From Verrucomicrobiaceae bacterium (GTDB taxonomy: Bacteria; Verrucomicrobiota; Verrucomicrobiia; Verrucomicrobiales; Verrucomicrobiaceae): 64,000 bases of DNA. Below are positions 33,583 to 42,986 of the stretch, in pieces. The position numbers and the translations under genes are program-made. The notes beneath the pieces were generated by a model. That model searched no databases. It was given only the letters and a program-made list of their open reading frames with translations, and was not told the DNA's origin. The stretch is from positions 25,682-89,681 of the forward strand of contig CANNQP010000015.1 of assembly GCA_947507875.1 (NCBI GenBank), read 5' to 3'. The number at the start of each line of letters is the position of its first letter. Position 1 is the first letter of the stretch.

Positions 33583-35103
33583 TCACTCCCACTCGATGCT
33601 GGCCGGCGGCTTGGTGCTGATGTCGTAGAGGACGCGGTTCACGCCTTTGACGCTGTTGAGGATCTTGTTGGAGGTGCTGGCGAGCACTTCGTAGGGCAGG
33701 CGGACCCATTCGGCGGTCATGGCGTCTTCGCTGATGACGGCGCGGAGGCTGATGGCCTGCTCGTAGCTGCGTTCATCGCCTTTGACGCCCACCGTTTTCA
33801 CGGGAAGCAAGGCGGCGTAGGCCTGCCAGGTCTGCTCATACCAGCCGCTGCGGCGGAGTTCGCCGATGAAGATGGCATCGGCCTGCTGCGTGATGGCGAC
33901 GCGCTCGGGCGTGATTTCGCCCGGGATGCGCACGGCGAGGCCTGGGCCGGGGAAAGGATGACGCCACAAGGCGCGATGCGGGATGCCAAGGCTGGCTCCG
34001 AGAGCGCGGACCTCGTCCTTGAAGAGCTCGGCGAGTGGTTCGAGCACTTTGCCCTGCTCCTTGAGCTCCATGATCTTATCGACGCGGTTGTGGTGCGTTT
34101 TGATCTTGCTGGCAATGCTGCCGCTGGTGGCGCTCTCGATCACGTCGGGATACAACGTGCCCTGCGCAAGCAATTCGACGTTGTCGGCCACTTTCCAGAA
34201 CTCCTCGACGAAGAGCGTGCCGATGATGCGGCGCTTTTGCTCGGGATCGGTGACGCCTTTGAGGGCACCGAGGAAGATGGCGCTGGCGTCGATCTGCTCG
34301 ATGGGCACGCCGACCTCATCAAAGAGCGTTTTGACCTCCGCGGCCTCGTTCAGGCGCATCATGCCGGTGTCGATGAAGATGCAGCGCACCTTCACGCCAG
34401 CCTTCGCGAGCAACACGGCCAGCACGGTGCTGTCCACGCCGCCGGAGACGCCGCAGATGACTTCGCGATTGCCGACCTCGGCCTTGATGCGCTCGAGCAT
34501 CTGCGCCTTGAAGGCATTGATGTCGAACTTGGCGAGCTGGGCGCCGCTCTTGGTGAGGAAGTTCCGCAGGATGGCAGTGCCTTCGTGCGAATGCGTGACC
34601 TCCGGGTGGAACTGGATGCCCCAGCAGCGATCCGACCACTTCAAGGCCACGGGGACGGCGTCTTCATTCGTGGCGATGACTTTCGTCGTGTCGGCGAGAT
34701 TCGCGCAGGTGTCGCTGTGGCTCATCCAGACCTGGGATTCGTGCGAGATGCCACTGAAAAGGTCCTCGTGGTCGGTGACGACGAGTTTGGCCGGGCCATA
34801 CTCACGGGTGACGCCGGGCTTCACCGTGCCGCCGTGCTTGATGTTAAGGAGCTGCATGCCGTAGCACACGCCAAGCACCGGAACGCCGAAAGACATCAGC
34901 TTCTCGAAATCGACATCGGGCGCGTCTTTGTCCGAAGTGCTGCGCGGGCCGCCGGAAAGGATGATGGCACCGGGAGACTGCAAATTCGCCAGTTCTGCAG
35001 GCGGATACAGGTGTGAGGCAAAGCCGAGCTCGCGCACGCGGCGGACGATGAGCTGGGAATACTGGGAGCCGTAATCGAGGACGGCGACTTCTTGGGACGT
35101 CAT
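33583..35103 (-). CDS. guaA: GMP synthase (glutamine-hydrolysing)
   Basis: Converts XMP to GMP using glutamine and ATP. Residues 1-195 form the class I amidotransferase domain, with catalytic Cys80 in GVCYGMQL and the His/Glu of GIQFHPEVTHS. The PP-loop ATP pyrophosphatase follows (SGGVDSTVLAVLL), then the C-terminal dimerisation domain ending STKPPASIEWE. Length 506 aa is close to the usual 510-525. It is divergent from ddl (131 bp between starts). Confidence 0.97.
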   Translation of the reverse strand: MTSQEVAVLDYGSQYSQLIVRRVRELGFASHLYPPAELANLQSPGAIILSGGPRSTSDKDAPDVDFEKLMSFGVPVLGVCYGMQLLNIKHGGTVKPGVTREYGPAKLVVTDHEDLFSGISHESQVWMSHSDTCANLADTTKVIATNEDAVPVALKWSDRCWGIQFHPEVTHSHEGTAILRNFLTKSGAQLAKFDINAFKAQMLERIKAEVGNREVICGVSGGVDSTVLAVLLAKAGVKVRCIFIDTGMMRLNEAAEVKTLFDEVGVPIEQIDASAIFLGALKGVTDPEQKRRIIGTLFVEEFWKVADNVELLAQGTLYPDVIESATSGSIASKIKTHHNRVDKIMELKEQGKVLEPLAELFKDEVRALGASLGIPHRALWRHPFPGPGLAVRIPGEITPERVAITQQADAIFIGELRRSGWYEQTWQAYAALLPVKTVGVKGDERSYEQAISLRAVISEDAMTAEWVRLPYEVLASTSNKILNSVKGVNRVLYDISTKPPASIEWE

Positions 35104-35234
35104 GGGGAAGGGTCAGTCTTACGGAAAGCAGCGGTGCTTGCAAGTGGGCTTGCATAGTCCCGCCACTGGAATGCTAGATGAGGACTGCATTTGCCAAATG
35201 CCTAGCCCAACTGCATAGCTGGAAGCCTGACTCC

Positions 35235-36167
35235 ATGATTGATCTCCAAGGTAAACGAATCGCTGTGCTCAAAGGTGGCCCAGGCAATGAACGTGCTGTC
35301 TCTCTAAAAACGGCTGAAAGCGTGGCGGAGGCCTTGCGCAGCTTAGGAGCCGAGGTGTTCGAGGTGGATGTGACCGGTCCAGACTTTGAGGTTCCCGAGG
35401 GTACCTTCATCGCGATGAATCTGATCCACGGTACCTTCGGCGAAGATGGTCAGATTCAGGCGATCCTGGAGCAGCGCGGCATTCCCTACACAGGCGCGAG
35501 CGTGGCCAGCAGCCGCACGGCGTTCGACAAAGCGCTGAGCAAAGCGTGCTTCCTTTCCGCAGGGGTGCCGACCCCACGGTCACAAAACTACAAGCTGGAT
35601 GGCAGCGAGTCTTTGGTAGTCGGCTTGCCTCGCGTGTCGAAGCCGCCTCGTGAGGGCTCTAGCGTCGGTGTGAATATTTGCCGCACAGAGTCAGAATGGA
35701 CCCAGGCCGTCGATGCCGCGCGTCAGTTTGGCGACACGACGCTGGTGGAGGAGTTTGTGGAGGGCAAGGAGCTGACGGTGGGCATTTTGGGAGATCAAGT
35801 GCTTCCGGTCATCCACATCGAGCCGATCGATGGCTTTTACGACATCAACAACAAGTATCCCTGGATGACGGGCACGGGAAAGACGCTGTATCATTGCCCC
35901 GCCGAGCTGAGCGCGGAGACGACGGCTCGTGTACAGGCGGCGGCGCTGGCGGCTTTTCAAAGCTGTGGCACGGAGGTTTATGGTCGTGTGGATGTGATGC
36001 TGCGCGCGGCAGACGAGGCCCCCTTTGTTTTGGAGATCAATACCATCCCGGGCATGACGAGCAGCAGCCTGCTGCCCAAGGCGGCGCTGGCGGCGGGCAT
36101 GGGTTTTCCGCAGCTGTGCGCTCGGATCATCGAGTTATCACTCGCAGCCCGACCCGCGGCGGCTTGA
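35235..36167 (+). CDS. ddl: D-alanine-D-alanine ligase
   Basis: ATP-grasp ligase (310 aa) that makes the D-Ala-D-Ala end of the peptidoglycan stem peptide. The N-terminal part has VLKGGPGNERAVSLKT and NLIHGTFGEDGQIQAILE; the ATP-grasp core has VEEFVEGKELTVGILG and the metal site EINTIPGMTSSSLLPKAA. The ATG at 35235 (MIDLQGKRIAVLKGG) is preferred; an upstream in-frame ATG at 35178 adds a non-conserved stretch. A terminator-like hairpin follows 29 bp after the stop. Confidence 0.95.
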   Translation: MIDLQGKRIAVLKGGPGNERAVSLKTAESVAEALRSLGAEVFEVDVTGPDFEVPEGTFIAMNLIHGTFGEDGQIQAILEQRGIPYTGASVASSRTAFDKALSKACFLSAGVPTPRSQNYKLDGSESLVVGLPRVSKPPREGSSVGVNICRTESEWTQAVDAARQFGDTTLVEEFVEGKELTVGILGDQVLPVIHIEPIDGFYDINNKYPWMTGTGKTLYHCPAELSAETTARVQAAALAAFQSCGTEVYGRVDVMLRAADEAPFVLEINTIPGMTSSSLLPKAALAAGMGFPQLCARIIELSLAARPAAA

Positions 36168-36195
36168 GTCGCGCGGATCGGACTACAGAGCTTTG

Positions 36196-36228
36196 AAAAG
36201 CCGCTGCAAGTTGGCTCAGGCGGCTTTT
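36196..36228. terminator. Bidirectional terminator between ddl and the CbiX/DR2241 gene
   Basis: AAAAGCCGC (36196-36204) pairs with GCGGCTTTT (36220-36228), followed by a further T. On the plus strand it gives a GC stem with a T-run just after ddl; on the minus strand it gives the AAAA-derived T-run just after the stop of the next gene. It overlaps the last codons of that gene (stop at 36216), which encode Ala-Glu-Lys-Ala-Ala. Confidence 0.65.
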
Positions 36229-37832
36229 TCTGCTTCAGCCGCCTTCCGCTCGTGGTTGGCCCGCGCTACGCCACGCGCTGCGGAGACGATGTGGTTGCAG
36301 GCCTCCATGCACAAGAGGGGAATGTGGCGCTGGGCGGCTTCGCTAGCATCACCGTGCGGATGACCCGCCGCGCTGCCTAGCTTGGTCTCAGCGGGGCCGA
36401 ACAAGGGTTGGTCCTGCTGCAGCGGAAAGACGATGCGGCGCATGCAGTGCGTGCAGGTCTGGCATTTGTCCGCGATGATTTGGCAGGCCTGTTCATCGGT
36501 GATGCCGTTGGCAAAGCGATACATGCCGGTCTGTCGGCCCAAGAGATGACGCAGCGGAACGGGAGCGAGCGTGCCGAGTTCGGCCGCCGCGGCCATGCCG
36601 ATGGCGGCAGGGTAGAAAAACTCCAGCGCTAGCAGCAGGCTGGCGGTATCAGGCAGGTGCAGCTCCCAGCCCTGTCGCAGGGTGGGCGCGGTTTTGATCG
36701 GGCGGAATTCGCCAGCGGCATCGCAGCGCGCTAGCTCCCGCGCGGCTTCGGCTCCTTCGGAGACGGTGAGGTCCGTGCCCTCAAGGTCCTGGATGTGGCG
36801 GAGTGTGTAGCCAGAGCCTGTGGCGGAAGGGCGTATGGCCACCTGACCGATCTGATCGCGCCCTGCGGCCAACCATTGTTCCAAAGTCAAGGTCAGGGAA
36901 GGGCGCTGGGCGCTCGGCGGCTCTTGGGCCAGCAAGCTGGCTGTGCCATGGCGCGCGTCGAAGTCATGGACTTGGTCCAAAATGACATCCGCCATGAGAG
37001 CCTCGGTGCCGATGGCTTGGCTGTAGTAAAGCTGGCGCTCGCGCAGCGAGATGGGATTGTGTCGGAAAACATCCATCTGGCTCAGTGCCTTGCCGGTCTC
37101 TTGCTCGATGCCGAGTAGCACAGGGATGTCCTGGAAGCTGTGCAGCCCGTCCGCGATGAAAAAGGGAACCACGACGACATTTGGGGCAGTGGTCAGCTTG
37201 TCCCAGTCCGCGACAAAGGGCGCCTCCTCCATGTAGGCATCCACCACCTCAGCAAAGCCATGGCCCCCTTCCCGAATGAGGCGCACTTGGTCCTGAATGG
37301 CCTTGGTGCTGTTGTCGTTGAGATTGGTTCCGTGGCCGACGATGACGAGACCGGTTTGATCTCGAGGCACTCCTGGGGCGACTTCATCCGCACGCTGCAG
37401 GATCAGACGCGTCATGTTCGGGTGGATGCCGACCGGGTCACAGTAAAGGATGACGCGTCCATCCCGCCGGGTCACTGGGCCATCCAGGCGCAGCTCTCGG
37501 GGCAGGACTTGCTGACAAAAGTAACCTTCGCTGATGAAATTCGGCACGATGTAAATCACCTCGCTGTCCACGGACTCGAAGACTTCGGTCATCGTTGGCT
37601 CCTCTTTCCAGAAGCAGCAGGCGACCTCGCGGAAAATACCTTGCCGGCGCAGAGAATCGGCGTGCTGATGCGTCGGCGCGCTGGAGTCAGGATTCACGGT
37701 GGAACCATGGCCGACGACGATCAGCGCGGCTTGGGAGAGATGGGAAGGGGAAGCGCTCAAGCGGGGAAAGAAAGGAAGTGTATGGGGCGGGAAAATACGC
37801 TGCGTGACCCGCAGAGGCGCGGCTTTTTTCAT
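36216..37832 (-). CDS. CbiX-like/DR2241-type iron-sulfur protein
   Basis: Protein of 538 residues. Its first 300 residues hold two CbiX-type chelatase modules, each starting with a catalytic-type His: LIVVGHGSTVN and LVIVGHGTNLN. The rest resembles the DR2241 family, with a late Cys cluster CQTCTHC (in KCQTCTHCMRR) and a final CMEACNH that could bind a 4Fe-4S cluster. CbiX enzymes insert cobalt or iron into sirohydrochlorin; whether this protein does so is unknown. The ATG at 37832 was chosen; GTG at 37871 would overlap the upstream gene by 14 bp. It is probably transcribed with the serine hydrolase (25 bp gap). Confidence 0.78.
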   Translation of the reverse strand: MKKAAPLRVTQRIFPPHTLPFFPRLSASPSHLSQAALIVVGHGSTVNPDSSAPTHQHADSLRRQGIFREVACCFWKEEPTMTEVFESVDSEVIYIVPNFISEGYFCQQVLPRELRLDGPVTRRDGRVILYCDPVGIHPNMTRLILQRADEVAPGVPRDQTGLVIVGHGTNLNDNSTKAIQDQVRLIREGGHGFAEVVDAYMEEAPFVADWDKLTTAPNVVVVPFFIADGLHSFQDIPVLLGIEQETGKALSQMDVFRHNPISLRERQLYYSQAIGTEALMADVILDQVHDFDARHGTASLLAQEPPSAQRPSLTLTLEQWLAAGRDQIGQVAIRPSATGSGYTLRHIQDLEGTDLTVSEGAEAARELARCDAAGEFRPIKTAPTLRQGWELHLPDTASLLLALEFFYPAAIGMAAAAELGTLAPVPLRHLLGRQTGMYRFANGITDEQACQIIADKCQTCTHCMRRIVFPLQQDQPLFGPAETKLGSAAGHPHGDASEAAQRHIPLLCMEACNHIVSAARGVARANHERKAAEAEKAA

Positions 37833-37857
37833 CCAGCTGGGGTGAAGCGGGCGCGGC

Positions 37858-39039
37858 TCATTCGATGCCACCGTACAGTCGGTCGATCATGCCCGTGCAC
37901 TTCGGTCCGGGCAGAGCTCCTGTTTCCATCTGGTTCATCACATAGGCAAAGCTGATCTCATTTTCAGGATCGGCGAAAGCCAGGCTGCCACCCGCGCCTG
38001 GGTGGCCAAAGGCCTGGAATGAGGGGCCGTAGTGGCAGCGGCGCTTCACCTGAGGCAGGTTGGGTTGGCTAATGATAGGGTCTTTCATGACGCCACAGCC
38101 AAAGGCCGCCGGGGTCATCAGCACCAGATCTTCGTCCTCATTGGACAGGGTTTCCGCAAGCAGCCTTACGATGCGGCTGGGCACAAGGGCCTGCCCCTGC
38201 CAGGTGCCGCCCTGGGCCAGCATGGCATAAAATTGCCCCAATCCGCGTGCGCTGCCCACGCCACCCATGCTGGCGTAACCGGACTGCCAGGTCTCTGGCA
38301 GATTGAAGTCTTGCACGGCCGTCAGTCCTTGGGGAGAGCTGAAGGTACGCTGCGTCAGGGTGCCGCTCGTGGTGAATGCCTTCAGGAAAGGCCGTTCTGC
38401 CTCCGCGAGGCTGATCTTCCCTGGATAAACGGTGGCCACGCGGCCATGCTCTGTGGTGGGCAGGCCGATCCAAAAGTCCAGCCCCATGGGGTTGCCAATG
38501 GTTTCGCGGAAGTATTCTCCTAAGCTACTGGCTGCCGTGATGCGGCGCACGATCTCGTCCATCAGAAAGCCAAAGGTACGCGCGTGATAGCCCTGCTTAG
38601 TGCCCGGCTCCCAGAGTGGTGGTTGGCGTTCCAGCGCCTCAATCACTGCCTCATAACTCATGATGGACACGCGCTCATCCAGCGCACAGAGCCCTGCTGT
38701 GTGCGAGAATAGATGGGCAAAGCTTACGTTCTCCTTACCTCCCGCCCTGAATTCTGGCCAGAGGTCTCCCACCTGGCAGTCGAGCGGCAAGTGTGCCTTT
38801 TCTAGCGCCATCAAGGCACAGACCGCAGCCGGGCCTTTGGTTGCGGACCATACCGGCACCAGCGTATCCGTCTTCCATTCGCGCGTTGGCTGCCGGTCCA
38901 TATGGCCATGACTGAGGCTTAAGATCTCCTGTCCACTTTGCCAGATGGAGACAGAAGCACCCAGTTCCCCACGGGAGCGGAAATTGTCTTCAAACCAATC
39001 GGTGACGGCAGTAAGGTGACTGGAATCGGGACGAAACAT
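37858..39039 (-). CDS. Serine hydrolase, beta-lactamase/EstB-like
   Basis: Class C beta-lactamase-fold hydrolase of 393 residues. The nucleophile motif S-x-x-K is Ser65-Lys68 in WSATKGP. The second motif Tyr is Tyr151 in QGYHARTFG. The third motif is replaced by HPGAGGSL near residue 350, typical of EstB-type esterases rather than true beta-lactamases. No signal peptide is evident, so it is likely cytoplasmic. Natural substrate unknown. It starts at ATG 39039 and ends 25 bp before the CbiX/DR2241 gene on the same strand. Confidence 0.88.
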   Translation of the reverse strand: MFRPDSSHLTAVTDWFEDNFRSRGELGASVSIWQSGQEILSLSHGHMDRQPTREWKTDTLVPVWSATKGPAAVCALMALEKAHLPLDCQVGDLWPEFRAGGKENVSFAHLFSHTAGLCALDERVSIMSYEAVIEALERQPPLWEPGTKQGYHARTFGFLMDEIVRRITAASSLGEYFRETIGNPMGLDFWIGLPTTEHGRVATVYPGKISLAEAERPFLKAFTTSGTLTQRTFSSPQGLTAVQDFNLPETWQSGYASMGGVGSARGLGQFYAMLAQGGTWQGQALVPSRIVRLLAETLSNEDEDLVLMTPAAFGCGVMKDPIISQPNLPQVKRRCHYGPSFQAFGHPGAGGSLAFADPENEISFAYVMNQMETGALPGPKCTGMIDRLYGGIE

Positions 39040-39208
39040 TGGCTGAATCAGAAGGCTGGATTTTCAAAAAGAAACCAAAGCTGAACTCAGAGCAGAAACC
39101 AAGGTGGGCAACCAAAAACAACACGAGACCGCGCGTGGCAGAGGCGAGACATGAACGCTGCTCGATCCAGGTTAGGCTTTCTCAAGCGGGGGGCGCTCCG
39201 CTTTTGGC

Positions 39209-39688
39209 TCAGAGGGTTTCCAGCTTTTGCCTTAGGCTCAGCAGGTCGGGGTCATGGCGTGCATCACGGCGCAGGTCTCCATCCATTTCAAAAGATTGCT
39301 TCAGCAGCTTCAGCGCCTGTTCTTCCTGGCCAAGACGGGCCAAGTAGCACCCCAGATTGTAGTAATACACCGGCTTCGTTCGCAGTATCGTGGGTCCACG
39401 TGACAGCACATCCAGGGCCTCTTCCGTGCGGCCGAGCTCGTGCAGGCAGAAGGCCGAGTGGATGTAGCCTCCCGGCTGATCAGGTTCCAGTGCGCAGAGC
39501 TTTTGCGCCGTAGCCAGAGCCTCTGCCCAACGGTGGCCATTCATCAGGCAAAGCACGGAGATCTCCAGCACGTCTGGCCGACCCTGGAGGCTCGTCGGCA
39601 GGTGAGAGAGTTCGGCCCGGGCTTCTTCGTGAAGGCCGAGTTCCACGTAGCCTTGTGCGGCTGTGATGCGTCGATCCCATTCGTTCAT
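39209..39688 (-). CDS. TPR-repeat protein
   Basis: Small helical protein of 159 residues with four to five tetratricopeptide-type repeats, including ITAAQGYVELGLHEEARAEL, then HRWAEALATAQKLCALEPDQPG, FCLHELGRTEEALDVLSRGP and YYNLGCYLARLGQEEQALKL. No signal or membrane segment. Start ATG 39688 is preferred; an in-frame ATG at 39724 adds 12 residues. Divergent from pdhA (119 bp). Role unknown. Confidence 0.75.
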   Translation of the reverse strand: MNEWDRRITAAQGYVELGLHEEARAELSHLPTSLQGRPDVLEISVLCLMNGHRWAEALATAQKLCALEPDQPGGYIHSAFCLHELGRTEEALDVLSRGPTILRTKPVYYYNLGCYLARLGQEEQALKLLKQSFEMDGDLRRDARHDPDLLSLRQKLETL

Positions 39689-39807
39689 GGTGCGTTCTTT
39701 GCTGATAACTACGCTTGTCAACATCAGGCCGGGGCGAAGGACAAGCGCTTTGTCATTGCCTGACCGCTTGCACGCTCCCCATCTACCGCTAGTCTCGTAT
39801 CCACTTT

Positions 39808-40884
39808 ATGGCCCTCGCAAAAGCCCCCACACCGAACCCAGCCTCCGCCCCGATCAACCAGAAGCTCACTGCTGAGGATAAAATCGGGCTTTACCGCCAG
39901 ATGGTCCGCATCCGCAGGTTCGAGCAGGTCTCTCTTCAGCACTACCAGGCCGGTCGCATGGGGGGATTCCTCCACCTTTACATCGGCCAAGAGTCCGTGG
40001 CTGTCGGCTGCGTCTCGCTCATGGGAGAGAATGACCATGTCATCACCGCCTACCGCGACCACGGCCACGCCCTGGCAGTCGGCATGAACATGGATGAGTG
40101 CATGGCTGAGCTTTTCGGCAAAGCTACGGGTTGCTCCAAAGGCAAAGGTGGCTCCATGCACTACTTTGCCCCAGAGAAAAATTACTGGGGCGGCCATGGC
40201 ATCGTCGCCGGTCAGACGCCTCTTGGCCTCGGCCTCGCTTATGGCTTAAAGTATCGGGGGCTCAAAGGGGCTGCCCTTTGCTTCTTGGGTGACGGAGCAG
40301 TGAACCAAGGTGCTTTTCATGAATCGCTGAACCTCGCGGCTCTTTGGGATTTGCCCGTGATCTACGTCATCGAAAACAACGGCTATTCCATGGGTACCAG
40401 TCAAGCGCGTAGCTCTGCCTTTGACGAATGTCTTGCCAAACGTGCCGAAGGCTACGGCATGGCCTGGGACCACTTTTTGGGAGAAAACATCTACGAAGTG
40501 CGTGCCCGCGTTCAGCAGGCCATGGAGCGCGCTCACGAGGAGAGCAAGCCAAGCATTCTGGAGATCGCCACCTATCGCTGGGAAGGTCACTCCGTCGCGG
40601 ATGCCAACAAGCTGAAATATCGCACCAAGGAAGAAGTGGAGCGCTTCCAGCGTGAGCATGACCCGATTCAGGTCTGGAAAGCGACCCTAATCAGTGAAGG
40701 CGTAGCGACGGAGGAGCAGTTGAAGAAAATTGATCGTGAAGCTCAGGCGGAAGCCGAGGCTAGCGCCGAATTTGCCAAAGCCAGCCCCTACCCCGAACCT
40801 GAATCCATCTTCGAGGACGTTTACTGGGAAGTGGACAACAAGACCGAAGCAGGCGAGACCGGACGTCACTTCTTCAACGACTAA
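39808..40884 (+). CDS. pdhA: Pyruvate dehydrogenase E1 component alpha subunit
   Basis: Thiamine-diphosphate dependent decarboxylase subunit (358 aa). The TPP/metal motif is GDGAVNQGAFHESLNLAAL with IENN, and the phosphorylation-loop region contains YRWEGHSVADANKLKYR. The N-terminus has the start PINQKLTAEDKIGLYRQMV, and residues after 320 form a short acidic tail. E1 beta and E2 are not downstream: the next genes are on the other strand, so the partners are elsewhere. Branched-chain 2-oxo acid dehydrogenase alpha is a less likely alternative. Confidence 0.9.
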   Translation: MALAKAPTPNPASAPINQKLTAEDKIGLYRQMVRIRRFEQVSLQHYQAGRMGGFLHLYIGQESVAVGCVSLMGENDHVITAYRDHGHALAVGMNMDECMAELFGKATGCSKGKGGSMHYFAPEKNYWGGHGIVAGQTPLGLGLAYGLKYRGLKGAALCFLGDGAVNQGAFHESLNLAALWDLPVIYVIENNGYSMGTSQARSSAFDECLAKRAEGYGMAWDHFLGENIYEVRARVQQAMERAHEESKPSILEIATYRWEGHSVADANKLKYRTKEEVERFQREHDPIQVWKATLISEGVATEEQLKKIDREAQAEAEASAEFAKASPYPEPESIFEDVYWEVDNKTEAGETGRHFFND

Positions 40885-40890
40885 GCTCAC

Positions 40891-40940
40891 GCGAACGACC
40901 GAAGCTCAGCAGGGGCACCGTCTGTTGAGCTAATGTTCGC
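40891..40940 (+). terminator. Nested hairpin after pdhA
   Basis: AGCTCAGCAG (40903-40912) pairs with CTGTTGAGCT (40922-40931) with one G-U pair, and outside it GCGAAC (40891-40896) pairs with GTTCGC (40935-40940). It starts 7 bp after the pdhA stop. It has no T-run, so Rho-independent termination is uncertain. Confidence 0.4.
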
Positions 40941-41006
40941 CCGCCAAAGCCCTTCATGAAGAGCGAGTCGTTCGTCACGTCGCGGTCTTAGGGTTTTGGC
41001 CCCCTT

Positions 41007-42272
41007 TCATGACTCGGCCGTCTTCAAAACGTCGGGCTGACCCCGTACAATATTCATGGCACCATTGAGCTCACCGCCGGGTTCGATCGAGACCGAGCGC
41101 GCGGTCACATCACCATTCACAGCGCCTCCCGTGGCAATCACTAGCTGACCTGTGCAAAAAATCGTCGCGGTGATCTTCGCTTGGATGCATACCTCTTCGG
41201 CGTAGATCGGTTTCATGAACACAATCTGGGATCCTTTTTCGACGACAAATCGACGACATCTAATCTCACCGAGAAAGGTTCCCGTGGTTCGGAAGAAAAC
41301 AGCTCCCGTGGCCTGGACATCGCCCTCAAGCACTCCCTGACAGCGCAGATCTCGACACAAGACTTGGTCCGTGGCCAAATAGCCGCGTTTACGAATCAAG
41401 GCATCTCCCCGTGTTTTCACTTTCTGTGTCGAGTTCATGTTGATCTCGACTTCCTCCATGGAGATAGGAGCGCCACACTGAGGGCAATTGGTGGATCGTG
41501 AAGATTTTCCGACCTTGAATTGATGGCGGCACTCAAAGCAATCCACGTCTTTGAAGTAGGCGTTTCGGTAGATGCCTTGCTCCTTCATTCGCTGCAACGT
41601 CGTCACCGACATTGGCTCTGGGCTCGGTGCGGGTGCTAGACGCAGGGAGTAGGATTGTGACCGCCTCAGGTGGCCCGCTGCTCCTCGCTGAGCGTGGGGT
41701 TGCTGTGCCCTCGGCTTTGCCGCCGTTTCTTGGCTAGCAGGCGCCACAGGGGGGGGCACAGAAAGAGTTTCTGCGTTCTCTGGTCGCTGAGAAGACTCAA
41801 TGGGCTCTTGGGCAGCGGGTGCGGTTGCCGGTGTGGCTAGGCCTGCGGCCTGCTGTTTCAAAAAAACACCAAATCCGCCCTCTTCGACCTCTTCACTGCT
41901 CGGAGGAATTTGCAGCCATGAGTTCTCTTCCTCGCCAGTCTCAACGGAAGGATGCAAAGGGGAGTCCTTTTGGTTGGCCACAACCTCGGTTTCCTTTGTC
42001 TTGGATGCGCCACCTGAGCTGGCCTCTTTGCTTTCGGGGGGCGTGGCTTGATCCCAAAGATGGTTTTTCCCTGCCCAACCAGCACGGGTTGCCGTCGATG
42101 CAGACACTTTGCCTCGATTCACCGACAGGTGAACCCCACATCGTTTACAAAAAGTAGAAACAACGAGGCGCGACTCATACTGAGCCGCGCCGCATTCAGG
42201 ACATATCAGTTCGATCTGACCTTTGGGTGGCGTGGGACGATCGCTTTTTTTTCCGAAAAGTCCCCGAAACAC
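41007..42272 (-). CDS. Bactofilin with two zinc-ribbon motifs
   Basis: Polymer-forming cytoskeletal protein of 421 residues. At the N-terminus is a zinc ribbon CPECGAAQYE with CKRCGVHLS (about residues 24-48). A long Ser/Pro/Gln-rich linker follows. A second ribbon CFECRHQFK with CPQCGAPIS lies at about 245-272. The C-terminal domain (about 300-410) is a bactofilin beta helix of six-residue turns (CQGVLEGDVQATGAVFF, ATGGAVNGDVTARSVSIE, GGELNGAMNIV). Bactofilins assemble membrane-linked filaments affecting shape; the zinc ribbons are an unusual addition. It lies 17 bp downstream of the second bactofilin on the same strand. Confidence 0.85.
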   Translation of the reverse strand: MFRGLFGKKSDRPTPPKGQIELICPECGAAQYESRLVVSTFCKRCGVHLSVNRGKVSASTATRAGWAGKNHLWDQATPPESKEASSGGASKTKETEVVANQKDSPLHPSVETGEEENSWLQIPPSSEEVEEGGFGVFLKQQAAGLATPATAPAAQEPIESSQRPENAETLSVPPPVAPASQETAAKPRAQQPHAQRGAAGHLRRSQSYSLRLAPAPSPEPMSVTTLQRMKEQGIYRNAYFKDVDCFECRHQFKVGKSSRSTNCPQCGAPISMEEVEINMNSTQKVKTRGDALIRKRGYLATDQVLCRDLRCQGVLEGDVQATGAVFFRTTGTFLGEIRCRRFVVEKGSQIVFMKPIYAEEVCIQAKITATIFCTGQLVIATGGAVNGDVTARSVSIEPGGELNGAMNIVRGQPDVLKTAES

Positions 42273-42289
42273 AAAAATGGATGGGTGCG

Positions 42290-42847
42290 TTAGTTGCCAC
42301 TGCCTGAGGTAACAGCCCGGGCTGGGACGGCAGCTTTGGCCGAATCGGCTTTTTTGCCAACCGAAGACTGGCCCATGAAGGTGGCACCTTCTTCAATCGA
42401 GAGAGTGCCCGCGGCAATGTCTCCCACAAGAATGGCGTTGCTCTTCAATTCGCAGCGTTCGTTGACCGTGATGTTGCCTTCAACCTTGCCGAAAATGACG
42501 ACGGAGCGGGTTTTGATTTCACCTTTGATCAGGGCATTTTCACCCACGGTCAGGGCACCGTCGGAGTGCACCTCACCTTCGATTTTGCCATCGACAATGA
42601 GATCATGAGAGAATTTGATCGAGCCTTTGATCTCGACGTCGTTGGCGAGCACGTTTTTGCTTGAGGTCATGGAGTAGGAGGGAGAAGGGGCACGTGGAGC
42701 TGGAGCGGTGGCTGCTGGAGCAGGAGCCACTGGGGCAGGGAGGATAGGAGAGCGCTCGGCCTCTGGTGCGGGGACAGGGGGAGTCGCTGGACGCACGTCT
42801 TTGGCTTTAAGCGCTTCGCTAGGTTGACCAATAATTCGCATTAGCAT
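42290..42847 (-). CDS. Bactofilin family protein
   Basis: Protein of 185 residues. Residues 1-55 are Pro/Ala-rich and probably disordered (PAPEAERSPILPAPVAPAP). The remaining domain is a bactofilin beta helix: DVEIKGSIKFSHDLIVDGK, IEGEVHSDGALTVGEN, IKGEIKTRSVVIFGKVEG and AILVGDIAAGTLSIEEGA. Start at ATG 42847 or ATG 42841 (MRIIGQPSEAL); the longer frame to 42946 is not family-like. It is the upstream member of a two-bactofilin pair. Confidence 0.88.
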   Translation of the reverse strand: MLMRIIGQPSEALKAKDVRPATPPVPAPEAERSPILPAPVAPAPAATAPAPRAPSPSYSMTSSKNVLANDVEIKGSIKFSHDLIVDGKIEGEVHSDGALTVGENALIKGEIKTRSVVIFGKVEGNITVNERCELKSNAILVGDIAAGTLSIEEGATFMGQSSVGKKADSAKAAVPARAVTSGSGN

Positions 42848-42986
42848 TGGACTGAAACATACAGGGCCCCTGAGAGAAGTGTCAATGTCTCGGTCAAAAA
42901 TTTTGTCACCTGAGGGCACCCGCTCAAAAGCCTTCCAGGCGCCCACTCGGCCATATTGTGCGCGGTTTGCTTAGCTAAGTGATCTT

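Noticed and set aside
33958..35016. 352-codon plus-strand frame antisense to guaA
   Set aside because: guaA covers the region on the other strand with all motifs intact.
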